Assembly: GCA_018372555.1 (NCBI GenBank)
Contig: JAHAIU010000066.1
Coordinates: 1-13,702, forward strand
DNA length: 13,702 nucleotides
Direction: 5' to 3'
From: Clostridium sp.
Lineage (GTDB): Bacteria; Bacillota; Clostridia; Clostridiales; Clostridiaceae
Shown: piece after piece, positions 1 to 6,648 of the stretch
How the letters are laid out: each line of letters opens with the position of its first letter
Position numbering within the stretch: position 1 is the stretch's first letter
The notes under the pieces: model-generated
Databases searched by the model: none
What the model was told of the DNA's origin: nothing
What the model saw: only the letters and a program-made list of their open reading frames with translations
Position numbers and translations under genes: made by a program

Positions 1-1069
1 CTGAAAAATATAACTTTGCACTTGTTCCAACTATAGGCATACTATACATAGTATTTCCTGTTGGTGGTGCATACTTAAACCATGCTGCTTCACTTTCACC
101 TTGATCTTTGTCAATATCAAGTTTAAGCTTCACTTCTTCTCCTTGAGTAGCTAATACTTTTCCCTCAATAGAAGCTCCAGATATTAGCGAATTATATATT
201 TTAGTCTGCCATACTCCATTTTTTCTGCAAAGCTTGTACTTATATATTATTTCATCTTGATATTTACAAGCTACATATTCTGTTACATATACATCCTTCT
301 GCTTGAAATAAATATTATCTCCAAGATTATATCTTTCTCTCGTATCTATTTCATAATAGAAATAATCTGTATCATGATAGCCTTCATCATATCCACCTGA
401 CTTATAAAATGCTTTTAAATCCTTACAGGCTTTATATTGTATATTATCTTTTATTTCATAAGTTTTTCCTTTGCTTCTTCCAAAATAAAACAGATTATTT
501 ATGCTAATTATATCACAATATATTTCCGAATTTAACTCACTACATATTCTCTTTAAAAAATTCCAGTCTGTTTCTTTATATTGAAAAATAGGCTTGTTTA
601 TCTTTTGACTACATCCAACACTTTGAATAAATCCTTTTTCACTATAATTCTTTAAAACAGATGATATAAGTTCATCATATGTCATATTAATATTTTGAAA
701 TGATCTACTTTTTTCTTTTATATCAAGCTCTGAGGTTTTTGATATTCCCTCTATTTCTACATAATAGTTTCCATTCTCATTAGTTGTTTTTATGGCCTTT
801 GTTAATCCATTAAATAATACTGCACTTTTACTTTCATTTACTTTATTAATATCTACTTCTTTATCATTACTTTTGCTTTCTTTTTCTTCATAAACTGTTA
901 TCTCATCTTTAGTTGAAGCTTCTATAGAATACTTAAAATTAATACTTTCATCTATTAAACACTTTAAATATAATCTTCCATGTTCATTAGGTCTATTTAT
1001 AATTTTAATATCTTCTACATGCAATAATTTGTAAGGACTTTTGATCCTTAATGCATGAACTTCACCCAT
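1..1069 (-). CDS. VgrG-like contractile injection spike protein, partial at left edge
   Basis: This frame stays open from an ATG at 1069 to the window edge, giving 356 codons with the 3' end missing. The start is supported by GGAGGAG eight bases upstream. The visible protein resembles the N-terminal GpD/VgrG fold: it has the family signature QYKETDWNFLKRI around codons 153-165, followed near the edge by an OB-like segment ending in a YSMPIVGTSAKLYF stretch. The same signature occurs in the spike gene at 2716-4134, but the two proteins differ in most other positions, so they are distinct paralogues rather than a recent duplication. It is the last visible gene of the left operon, 72 bases downstream of the DUF4280 gene. 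By family, it would be a trimeric spike capping an injection tube. Whether it carries a C-terminal effector cannot be seen. Confidence 0.85.
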   Translation of the reverse strand, partial: MGEVHALRIKSPYKLLHVEDIKIINRPNEHGRLYLKCLIDESINFKYSIEASTKDEITVYEEKESKSNDKEVDINKVNESKSAVLFNGLTKAIKTTNENGNYYVEIEGISKTSELDIKEKSRSFQNINMTYDELISSVLKNYSEKGFIQSVGCSQKINKPIFQYKETDWNFLKRICSELNSEIYCDIISINNLFYFGRSKGKTYEIKDNIQYKACKDLKAFYKSGGYDEGYHDTDYFYYEIDTRERYNLGDNIYFKQKDVYVTEYVACKYQDEIIYKYKLCRKNGVWQTKIYNSLISGASIEGKVLATQGEEVKLKLDIDKDQGESEAAWFKYAPPTGNTMYSMPIVGTSAKLYFS

Positions 1070-1141
1070 TAAAGTTGCTCCTCCTTTATAATCTTCATTT
1101 ATTATTTATTCACTTACGATTCTAGTAAATAATTTACTATC

Positions 1142-1534
1142 TTACTCTTCCTGTCCTGTAGTAACAAAAGTTATTTTTCCACCATATTTACATACTAAAT
1201 ATGAATCTGTTGTTAGTGCTGCTTCACCTCTAACTAATGTCTCTTCTTTTGCTTTCATCCACTCTTTTAATATTTCTACTTGACATTTTTTGCCTATAGC
1301 ATTATTACCATTCATATCTATTACGGCAACATCTCCATCTCCTGCTGGGCAATCACCTGAACATACACCAAAATACTTTATGTTTTTGTCTACTACATTA
1401 TCCTTCTTATTCATCATAGGTTTTTCAGTTGCATATGACCCATGGCTATTAGGAAGGTTTATATGTCTTTCGTTACTTCCTTTATTGCATACCATCTTAG
1501 CTCCACGCACAATATAATATTTTTCATCAGACAT
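1142..1534 (-). CDS. DUF4280 PAAR-like spike-tip protein
   Basis: The protein has 130 residues, starting at the ATG at 1534 (MSDEKYYIVRGAKMVC). That start has GAGGTGAT seven bases upstream, while a longer in-frame start at 1576 lies inside the preceding gene and has no such site. The DUF4280 layout is clear: an N-terminal GAKMVCNKG, a central FGVCSGDCPAG, then KKCQVEI, and a C-terminal ALTTDSYLVCKYGGKI ending in a TTGQ segment. The spaced cysteines are conserved in this family, which adopts a PAAR-like fold that can sharpen VgrG-type spikes. Lying between two VgrG-like genes, it is the likely tip for one or both. No effector extension is present; the protein ends right after the fold. Confidence 0.88.
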   Translation of the reverse strand: MSDEKYYIVRGAKMVCNKGSNERHINLPNSHGSYATEKPMMNKKDNVVDKNIKYFGVCSGDCPAGDGDVAVIDMNGNNAIGKKCQVEILKEWMKAKEETLVRGEAALTTDSYLVCKYGGKITFVTTGQEE

Positions 1535-1548
1535 CAAAATCACCTCAT

Positions 1549-2073
1549 TTATCGAACTTCTAATCTTTCTAAACATATTCCCTTTGGCTTTCTTCTAAGT
1601 ATACTTTCAGCAACATCTAATCTAACTACGACTAAATTTTTGCTGATTTCCTTTATCCTAAATATCTTTTTTTCTTGAATTTTTTCTTTATCCAGAACTA
1701 TCTTTTTGTATATAGTTTTATTAGCTCCTAATTCTGATTTTTCATTAAGAGCTTCAATATCCTCCAATATCGGAAGATAATAATTTTCCTGTCTGTTTCT
1801 CTTAGCATCTATAAGTGGAAGAGTTTTTATAATCATTTCTGGGTCATATTTAAAAATTACATTTATGAGCTTTTCTGAAATTAAAAATATCTGCTTGTCC
1901 AATATATCTATATATTCACATCTTTCTTCTGCATCTACTTGAAATATGACAACATCATCAATTTTATGAGAATTTTCTCTATTTATATTCTTTACATTGA
2001 CCTTATAAAATATATCTCTAAGCCTTGGAGTGTTAGTATATCTTTCATCTTGTTTTAATAAAAAATAATCCAT
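1549..2073 (-). CDS. Uncharacterised spike-operon protein, possibly Imm11/DUF1629-like
   Basis: The protein has 174 residues with AGGAGA five bases before the ATG. It stops 14 bases before the DUF4280 start, so the two are probably co-translated. The N-terminus MDYFLLKQDERYTNTPRL, a central KYDPEMIIKTLPLID and the alternating hydrophobic and charged C-terminus (EISKNLVVVRLDVAESILRR) loosely recall the Imm11/DUF1629 group, which often sits beside polymorphic toxins or spike genes. There is no signal peptide or membrane segment, so it should be cytoplasmic. With no toxin gene directly beside it, an adaptor or loading factor for the DUF4280 tip is as likely as immunity. The family assignment is from memory of sequence shape and is weak. 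Confidence 0.5.
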   Translation of the reverse strand: MDYFLLKQDERYTNTPRLRDIFYKVNVKNINRENSHKIDDVVIFQVDAEERCEYIDILDKQIFLISEKLINVIFKYDPEMIIKTLPLIDAKRNRQENYYLPILEDIEALNEKSELGANKTIYKKIVLDKEKIQEKKIFRIKEISKNLVVVRLDVAESILRRKPKGICLERLEVR

Positions 2074-2092
2074 AAATTTCTCCTATCTAAGG

Positions 2093-2713
2093 TTAATTAT
2101 CTTCAATTTCTTTTCTATTTTCTTCATATATTATTTCTGTCTCATCCATAAATTCGCCAACAAGTATTTTCAAGTTACTGCTTTTTTTCATTTCCTTATA
2201 TGAAGGTAAATTTATAAACTGTTCTTTAACCATATCTTTTAAAAACTCAGCACATAAAATATGATATTTATCAGCTTCATCCAAAATAATATATTCTATA
2301 TCCATTTCTGTTATAGTTCTGCCGTACTCCATTTTTTTATTCTTTAATAGTGATTCAAGTTCAAATAAAGTACTGTACAAAAAATCCAGCTCAATATTTA
2401 CTGAAGATTCTTCCTTATCTAAAAACCAGTTTTCATCATAAAAATCAATTCTAAACTCTCCTCTTCCTTCAAGGATACTTGTTCTTAATAATGAAAAATA
2501 GATATAATTAACTTCACCTTTTAAATTCTTTTTCTGCATGTCTATGCACTTCTTACATATAAAATCAAACTTCTGTCTTAATTTAAAATCAATTTCCTCT
2601 TTATTATCTCTATAAAATTCATCATTTTTAATAAACTCATTAACCCAGATATCATCAACATACTTCTTTTTGAATTCTTGTAATACTTCTTCTTTATTAG
2701 GATACTTAATCAT
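2093..2713 (-). CDS. Uncharacterised acidic/lysine-rich protein of the spike operon
   Basis: I do not recognise this 206-residue protein. The ATG at 2713 lies two bases after the stop of the VgrG-like gene, with no clear binding site of its own, so translation is probably coupled. The protein is highly charged and predicted mostly helical in the first half, with a two-cysteine KFDFICKKCIDMQKK segment at about 49-63 and a hydrophobic patch near 135-160. It ends in an acidic tail. There is no signal peptide or transmembrane segment. Its fixed place between the spike and the PAAR-like tip suggests a chaperone, adaptor or assembly role in the cytoplasm. That is inference from position only. Confidence 0.6.
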   Translation of the reverse strand: MIKYPNKEEVLQEFKKKYVDDIWVNEFIKNDEFYRDNKEEIDFKLRQKFDFICKKCIDMQKKNLKGEVNYIYFSLLRTSILEGRGEFRIDFYDENWFLDKEESSVNIELDFLYSTLFELESLLKNKKMEYGRTITEMDIEYIILDEADKYHILCAEFLKDMVKEQFINLPSYKEMKKSSNLKILVGEFMDETEIIYEENRKEIEDN

Positions 2714-2715
2714 AA

Positions 2716-4134
2716 TTATTCAATCTTAACCTTTCCACCACTCATTGTTACATCATCTTTTATACTTAGGTTTGCTGAGTTTTGAGTTAAATCAACGCCT
2801 GATTCACCTTTTATTAATACCTTTGCTTTTCCGTTTATTTCTATATCATCTTGAGCATCTAATATTATTTTCTTATCACTTATTATTTCTATTCCTCCAT
2901 CATCAGTCATCTTAACCATCATGCCACTTCCACCAATTATATTAACTGAACCAGGCTCCATAATAAGTTGCTTCCCATACTTAGTTCCAATGCTTTTTAC
3001 AGATGGATCACTTCTCTTTTCAGTATCCCTGCTTTTTAAATTAACAGAACTTATAGCATAGGCACTTTTTTCTACATTGTCTGGGAAATATAATCTTATT
3101 GCATCACCTTTTTCTGGCATACAGTACCATCCTGTTCCATCCTCTGATGAATATACTGTTGAGTATGGGAACCATCTTGCAGTACTTGAATCTTGTTTTC
3201 CATCTACTTCTAAATTAACCTTTACAACATCATTCTTTGTGTCTAATATTGTTCCGCTAAGAGAAAGTCCCACAATTTGATTATTGTAAATTCGCCTTAT
3301 CTTCATTCCCTTTTCATCTCTTAGACTATATTTATTGGAAAAAATGCTATCATTCATTTCGATTTCAGTTTCATATACATAAAGATTTCTTCCCTTAAAA
3401 GTAACAGAATCACATAAATCTAACATTTTATTAGTAATTACTTCATAAGTTATTAAATTTATATCATCTAACCCACTTACGCCATTTCCCTCTTTTATTT
3501 TGTATTCCTGAATTCCTTTTTTTATTGAGTAATTGAATTCTTCTAATGAATATGCCTTAAGCATTCCTGTCTTTCCTATTGAATACTTTATATCTTCTAA
3601 TTGACATTCAGGAACTACCCATGAATTAAAATACGATGCTAATCTTTTAATAAATTCCCAATCAGTTTCTTTATATTGAACAACAAAAGTATCAATCTTT
3701 GATGTTTCTGTTATATTATCTACAATACTGATATTTTTGTAGCTTGAGTTTACAGTATTTATGATATTTCTATATGTGCTGCCTTCATTTTGGAATGTAC
3801 GATTTTTCTTATTAATATCCATTAAAAACGTTTGACTTAATCCTTGTATTTCTAATGTTTTTATGTCATTACTTGAATTAATACTTATATTGATAATAAT
3901 TCCTTGAAATAAATCTTTAACATTATTTTTATCATCTTTTAGAGAAACTTTTATAAAACTCTTATCATTTGCTCCTTCAACATATTTATCGCCTTTTACT
4001 GAATCAATTATTCCTTTAACATAAAGTTCTGCATGTTCATTTATCTTGCGTTCTATTCTTAAATCTGTTATTTTCACAAATTCATAATTTGATATTATAA
4101 TGTCTCCATATGTATAAACATAATCATAAGCCAT
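2716..4134 (-). CDS. VgrG-like contractile injection spike protein (phage GpD family)
   Basis: This is a complete 472-residue protein whose ATG is preceded by AAGGGGATGA eight bases upstream. Residues 1-270 match the phage late control D/VgrG N-terminal fold, with the signature QYKETDWEFIKRL at 153-165. Residues 285-365 look like the gp5-type OB domain, including GTILDTKNDVVKVNLEV and a YCMPEKGDAIRLYF turn. From about 385 the sequence becomes a short-repeat beta-helix tail (VNIIGGSG, GIEIISDKKIILDA, VDLTQNSANLSI) typical of spike needles. It ends without an effector domain. As a spike it should trimerise at the end of an injection tube and receive a PAAR-like tip, for which the DUF4280 protein downstream is the obvious candidate. 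The sheath and tube genes must lie elsewhere. Confidence 0.92.
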   Translation of the reverse strand: MAYDYVYTYGDIIISNYEFVKITDLRIERKINEHAELYVKGIIDSVKGDKYVEGANDKSFIKVSLKDDKNNVKDLFQGIIINISINSSNDIKTLEIQGLSQTFLMDINKKNRTFQNEGSTYRNIINTVNSSYKNISIVDNITETSKIDTFVVQYKETDWEFIKRLASYFNSWVVPECQLEDIKYSIGKTGMLKAYSLEEFNYSIKKGIQEYKIKEGNGVSGLDDINLITYEVITNKMLDLCDSVTFKGRNLYVYETEIEMNDSIFSNKYSLRDEKGMKIRRIYNNQIVGLSLSGTILDTKNDVVKVNLEVDGKQDSSTARWFPYSTVYSSEDGTGWYCMPEKGDAIRLYFPDNVEKSAYAISSVNLKSRDTEKRSDPSVKSIGTKYGKQLIMEPGSVNIIGGSGMMVKMTDDGGIEIISDKKIILDAQDDIEINGKAKVLIKGESGVDLTQNSANLSIKDDVTMSGGKVKIE

Positions 4135-4181
4135 TGTTTATCATCCCCTTAAACTTTTTTACCATATCTTTTATAATAAAA

Positions 4182-4766
4182 TTACTCTTCTCTAATTACT
4201 CTTACTCTCTTTAATACTTCAAAAATAACATCTCTCCACTCTTTATACTCTCCATAACGACAGCTAAAAGTCCCCATGATTGTTTTTTCTTCAAATTCTA
4301 GAAAGAACATAAAATTATATAAGAAATCATCTATAGCTGAACTTTTAAATTCAAAATATCCAATGTTTTTTTCATTTGCTTCAAGTATTCCATCTTCATA
4401 AAAAACATTAGCTGGATTTGTTTTTTTTATTATCATAATCATTCCATCTTTAAGCTCACACACTTTATCCTCTGTTAAAGGACTATCAATAATATTTAAA
4501 GTAAATGTAATGCTTCCGTCTTCATTGCATTTAATTATCTCAGGCCTACCTTCAGATGGATATTTAAGCTTTCTTGCTTCTAAAGGCATGTCCTTAAAAT
4601 CCTTAGGAATATATAATAGAACCCTTTCTTCATAAAATTTCATTTGTTCAAACTCATAATATCTATTGCTTATTTTTATAGGTCCTGATGTGATATCTTT
4701 TTTTTGTTTTTTCTTTTCAGCCTCATTTAGAAAATCCAATATTTTTTCGTCAATATTTTTATTCAT
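4182..4766 (-). CDS. Spike-associated protein, possible DcrB/Eag-like effector chaperone
   Basis: The protein has 194 residues. AAGGAGGG precedes the ATG, making this the best translation signal of the left operon, whose first gene it is. After a charged helical N-terminus (residues 1-28) the protein becomes a compact alpha/beta domain: YYEFEQMKFYEERVLLYIP, then LKYPSEGRPEIIKC, a strand-rich centre and GYFEFKSSAIDDFLYNFMFF near the end. This order is reminiscent of the DcrB/DUF1795 fold used by Eag chaperones that hold effectors on VgrG. It has no lipobox or signal peptide, which fits a cytoplasmic loader rather than a secreted lipoprotein. The similarity is shape-level, so the function is a hypothesis. 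Confidence 0.5.
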   Translation of the reverse strand: MNKNIDEKILDFLNEAEKKKQKKDITSGPIKISNRYYEFEQMKFYEERVLLYIPKDFKDMPLEARKLKYPSEGRPEIIKCNEDGSITFTLNIIDSPLTEDKVCELKDGMIMIIKKTNPANVFYEDGILEANEKNIGYFEFKSSAIDDFLYNFMFFLEFEEKTIMGTFSCRYGEYKEWRDVIFEVLKRVRVIREE

Positions 4767-4836
4767 AAATAACCCTCCTTATCCATTATTAAAATTACCT
4801 ATATATATTTATTTTATAATTTTCCATATATATTTT

Positions 4837-5019
4837 CTATTTTTTCTCCCTAATGGTATTTTTTCTACCGAACGGTAATTCATTTGCATTGAATTTGACT
4901 TCTTTACTACGTAAAAATTCTATGAATGCTTTAACGTCTCCCATATAGCTTTCTATTGTTTTAGAACTCTTACCATCTTCAATTAGACTTATCTTGAAAC
5001 TCTCCACTATTTCATTCAT
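4837..5019 (-). pseudogene. Tyrosine recombinase, N-terminal fragment (60 residues)
   Basis: The ATG at 5019 is preceded by GGGAG eight bases upstream. The first 48 residues (MNEIVESFKISLIEDGKSSK, then KTIESYMGDVKAFIEFL) match the SAM-like core-binding domain at the start of phage/XerC-type tyrosine recombinases, normally around 300 residues long. The match ends near NEL, and an unrelated 12-residue tail runs to a TAG. The catalytic R-H-R-Y domain is absent from the frame and from the following sequence, so the protein cannot recombine DNA. It overlaps the end of the Mor-family gene by eight bases, the arrangement expected of a once-intact regulator-recombinase pair. A residual role as a DNA-binding peptide is possible but unsupported. 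Confidence 0.7.
4866..4877. repeat. Short inverted repeat at recombinase truncation point
   Basis: TACCG and CGGTA flank a two-base centre exactly where the recombinase fragment loses family similarity. It could be a junction scar or a core site, or chance; a five-base arm is short. Confidence 0.3.
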
Positions 5020-5278
5020 TGTTATTACTCCCTTCAATCTTCTTTAACATTTTTCTTATCCAGTTATCTATATATCCTAATTTCTTAGCAATCTCTTTGC
5101 TATCGCTTACGGATTTATCTTGAAGTTCTTTCATTACATAGGCTTTAGAATGTAACCTCATGGGAAAATTTACTTGTTGACCTTTGAAGTATTTATGTAT
5201 TTTTATAGTTACCTCTAACCCTAGTAATTCAATTAGTTCTTCATATATTCCATTAAAATCTGATTTATCTATACTCAA
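5012..5278 (-). CDS. Mor-family transcription activator homologue
   Basis: The protein has about 88 residues and is close to full length for the clostridial Mor-like family. It shows the family order: an N-terminal helix pair (GIYEELIELLG), a central IHKYFKGQQVNFPMRL segment, then a helix-turn-helix KEIAKKLGYIDNWIRKMLKK. By family it would bind DNA as a dimer and activate transcription, as Mor does in phage Mu. In clostridia such genes commonly precede tyrosine recombinases, as here. The start is odd: the TTG at 5278 is only two bases from AGGAGG, whereas an ATA codon at 5272 has ideal spacing of eight. There is no other in-frame start before a TAA at 5308. The gene may therefore be poorly translated or recently damaged. 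Confidence 0.7.
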   Translation of the reverse strand: MSIDKSDFNGIYEELIELLGLEVTIKIHKYFKGQQVNFPMRLHSKAYVMKELQDKSVSDSKEIAKKLGYIDNWIRKMLKKIEGSNNNE

Positions 5279-5287
5279 TCCCTCCTT
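5272..5287 (-). promoter_or_regulatory. Strong ribosome binding site facing TTG/ATA instead of ATG
   Basis: On the minus strand, AAGGAGGG is followed by ATTGAGTATAG. The in-frame TTG is too close for normal initiation. The well-spaced codon reads ATA, one base from ATG, which suggests a mutated start codon. Confidence 0.55.
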
Positions 5288-5298
5288 CTTGAAATAGA

Positions 5299-5340
5299 AA
5301 AAGAGTTAATGCTTCCTTTATTAGAAACATTAACTCTTTT
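5299..5340 (-). terminator. Intrinsic terminator hairpin just upstream of the Mor-like gene
   Basis: The arms 5299-5311 and 5328-5340 are perfectly complementary over 13 bp around a 16-base loop. On the minus strand the stem is followed by a T-rich stretch (CTCTTTTTCTATTTC). It ends about a dozen bases before the Mor-like ribosome binding site, so it either terminates an RNA coming from the long gap to the right or acts as an attenuator in the Mor leader. The A-rich opposite flank could also allow termination on the plus strand. Confidence 0.65.
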
Positions 5341-5697
5341 ATCAGATTTATAATATATATTTATCATTTATTTTAAATTCAGTTAATTTAGCCTTTATTT
5401 ACAGCTTTTCAATCTGAATGCTACTGTTATTCACATTTTCCTAAATCTCTGTTTTCTGATGCCTTATCGTTGGTTTTTGATGTATTTATCTTGATTGATG
5501 TATTGTAATTTTCAATTATTTATTTTATTGAATGATTTTACTATTCATTGATTGGTTCTCTAATTAGATTTTCTACATTGATTATTACTCTATTTCCTAA
5601 CTGATTAGATTTTTTTAACGGATACATTTATTACTTCTTCTTAATCAGTTATATTTATTAACATTATTGATTGATTATCTTTTATATGTTAATTATC

Positions 5698-5730
5698 TAG
5701 TTATTATTTATTCTGATTAGTTATTATTTA
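5698..5730. repeat. Pair of 13-bp direct repeats
   Basis: TAGTTATTATTTA occurs at 5698-5710 and again at 5718-5730, 20 bases apart from start to start, about two helical turns. The surrounding 250 bases also hold several variants of TTGATTGATTA and CTGATTAG. Two-turn spacing would suit a dimeric regulator, but low complexity makes chance likely. Confidence 0.35.
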
Positions 5731-5798
5731 TAATTTCTTCAATTTCTTTTATTCTATTTATTTTTATTTATCTATTTCAATTCTTTTAAGTCCTTATT

Positions 5799-5812
5799 CC
5801 CCCCTCCCCCCC
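5799..5812. repeat. C6-T-C7 homopolymer tract
   Basis: Fourteen bases on the plus strand are all C except one T, so the minus strand carries GGGGGGG-A-GGGGGG. This is extreme in a region with very little G+C. It could fold as a compact G-quadruplex, vary in length by slippage, or be a sequencing error. Confidence 0.8.
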
Positions 5813-5863
5813 GTTACAATTTCCTAGTCCCGAGTTCCAAGTCTCTAGTTATTCTACTCAGCT

Positions 5864-5891
5864 ATCCTATTTATATGTTTTATTCTGTCAA
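5864..5891 (-). promoter_or_regulatory. Candidate sigma-A-type promoter reading leftward
   Basis: TTGACA (minus strand, 5891-5886) lies 16 bases from TAGGAT (5869-5864), and the sequence upstream of the -35 is A-rich like an UP element. A start near 5857 would give an RNA of about 550 bases ending at the 5299-5340 hairpin, with no gene inside it. Confidence 0.45.
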
Positions 5892-6088
5892 TTCTTTTTA
5901 TTTTTTAGTGCTTTTCTACTACATATATTATGTTCACAGTTCCTTTAACTTTTAAGTGGAATTATTGCCCCTAGGATTTCCTAGCTTATCAGCTTACGGC
6001 GTTAGTATAAGCCTTGTTATCTTGGCTTTTGAAACCATTAGTAATATTTCTGTATTATTTTCTACATCACCTACTATCAAGGTATCTG

Positions 6089-6144
6089 AATGAAATAAGA
6101 TGATGAGCCAATCTATTTCAATTGACTCATCATCTTATTTCATT
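6089..6144 (-). terminator. 24-bp hairpin downstream of a toxin-immunity pair
   Basis: The arms 6089-6112 and 6121-6144 pair over 24 positions around an 8-base loop. The single mismatch becomes a G-U pair only in minus-strand RNA, so the structure is selected or most stable on that strand. It lies about 115 bases after the immunity stop codon. There is no proper U-tract after the stem on the minus strand, so it may be a 3'-end stabiliser or a weak terminator. Confidence 0.5.
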
Positions 6145-6258
6145 GCATTATTTAAGTTATGCAGTATTTATTTTTCTTACTGTTATTGATTCAACTACAT
6201 TTTGCTACTTTTATTTTTTATGCAGTTAATTACTTCCTTATTATGCATTTACTTAATC

Positions 6259-6636
6259 CTATAAATTTATATTACTTAACCTAATTGAATCACAATTTAT
6301 TTCTACCCATTCATTTGATATCTCTTGCTCAATTCCTTCTATATCAATTAATACAATACTATCATAAACTTTTAATGTAGCTAAGTTAGCTTCGCTATTA
6401 TAATCCAATTTGGCTACTATTTTAATTTCCTTATCTTTCTGGATTATTGCATTATCATTTTCACTTGAAAAGCATATATTAGTTTTCCATATAAGTTCAT
6501 CATCTATATCCATTTCTACAGCATAGCTTTCATTTATTTCTGGTTTATCTCCATCCCACTCAGCAATGAATTCATTACCTTCTAATTGAACTACTACCCT
6601 ACGCTTATCTAATATATCTGCTATTTTAACATTCAT
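6259..6636 (-). CDS. Putative immunity protein for the adjacent 460-residue toxin
   Basis: The 125-residue acidic, beta-rich protein has AGGAGTGA before its ATG. That site overlaps the TAG stop of the toxin gene (TAGGAG), so the pair is tightly coupled and immunity follows toxin translation. The protein alternates strands and turns (MNVKIADILDKRRVVVQLEG, then ATLKVYDSIVLIDIEGIE, EWVEINCDSIRLSN) and has no signal peptide or membrane segment. Acidic character and small size beside a basic toxin are typical of cognate immunity proteins that block the toxin in the cytoplasm. I cannot name a Pfam family. The same gene order recurs in the other cassettes in the window. Confidence 0.65.
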   Translation of the reverse strand: MNVKIADILDKRRVVVQLEGNEFIAEWDGDKPEINESYAVEMDIDDELIWKTNICFSSENDNAIIQKDKEIKIVAKLDYNSEANLATLKVYDSIVLIDIEGIEQEISNEWVEINCDSIRLSNINL

Positions 6637-6648
6637 TGTTTATCACTC

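Larger units (their letters stand above)
5279..6258. other. Long AT-rich region without a convincing gene; possible non-coding RNA
   Basis: About 980 bases contain no ORF I would call a gene in any frame. On the minus strand it is purine-rich with many short stop-interrupted frames. It holds, right to left: a 24-bp hairpin (6089-6144), an open stretch of about 33 codons ending at TAA near 5998, a CTAGGA..TCCTAG palindrome (5971-5984), a promoter-like pair (5864-5891), a C6TC7 tract (5799-5812), a cluster of GATTGATT/CTGATTAG-like repeats (about 5490-5730) and the terminator at 5299-5340. Islands of G+C in otherwise very AT-rich sequence are what structured RNAs look like in such genomes. A decayed gene is the main alternative. 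Confidence 0.45.

Noticed and set aside
1290..1678. Plus-strand ORFs opposite the DUF4280 and accessory genes
   Set aside because: They are low-complexity hydrophobic translations antisense to well-supported genes, without binding sites.
5490..5730. CRISPR-like or iteron array in the GATTGATT-rich stretch
   Set aside because: The repeats are short, uneven in spacing and low complexity, with no replication or cas gene nearby.
5998..6098. Minus-strand open stretch of about 33 codons (DTLIVGDVENNTEILLM...)
   Set aside because: It has no start codon with a binding site and is bounded by stops, and part of it lies in the 24-bp hairpin arm. It could be a decayed gene, but nothing recognisable supports that.
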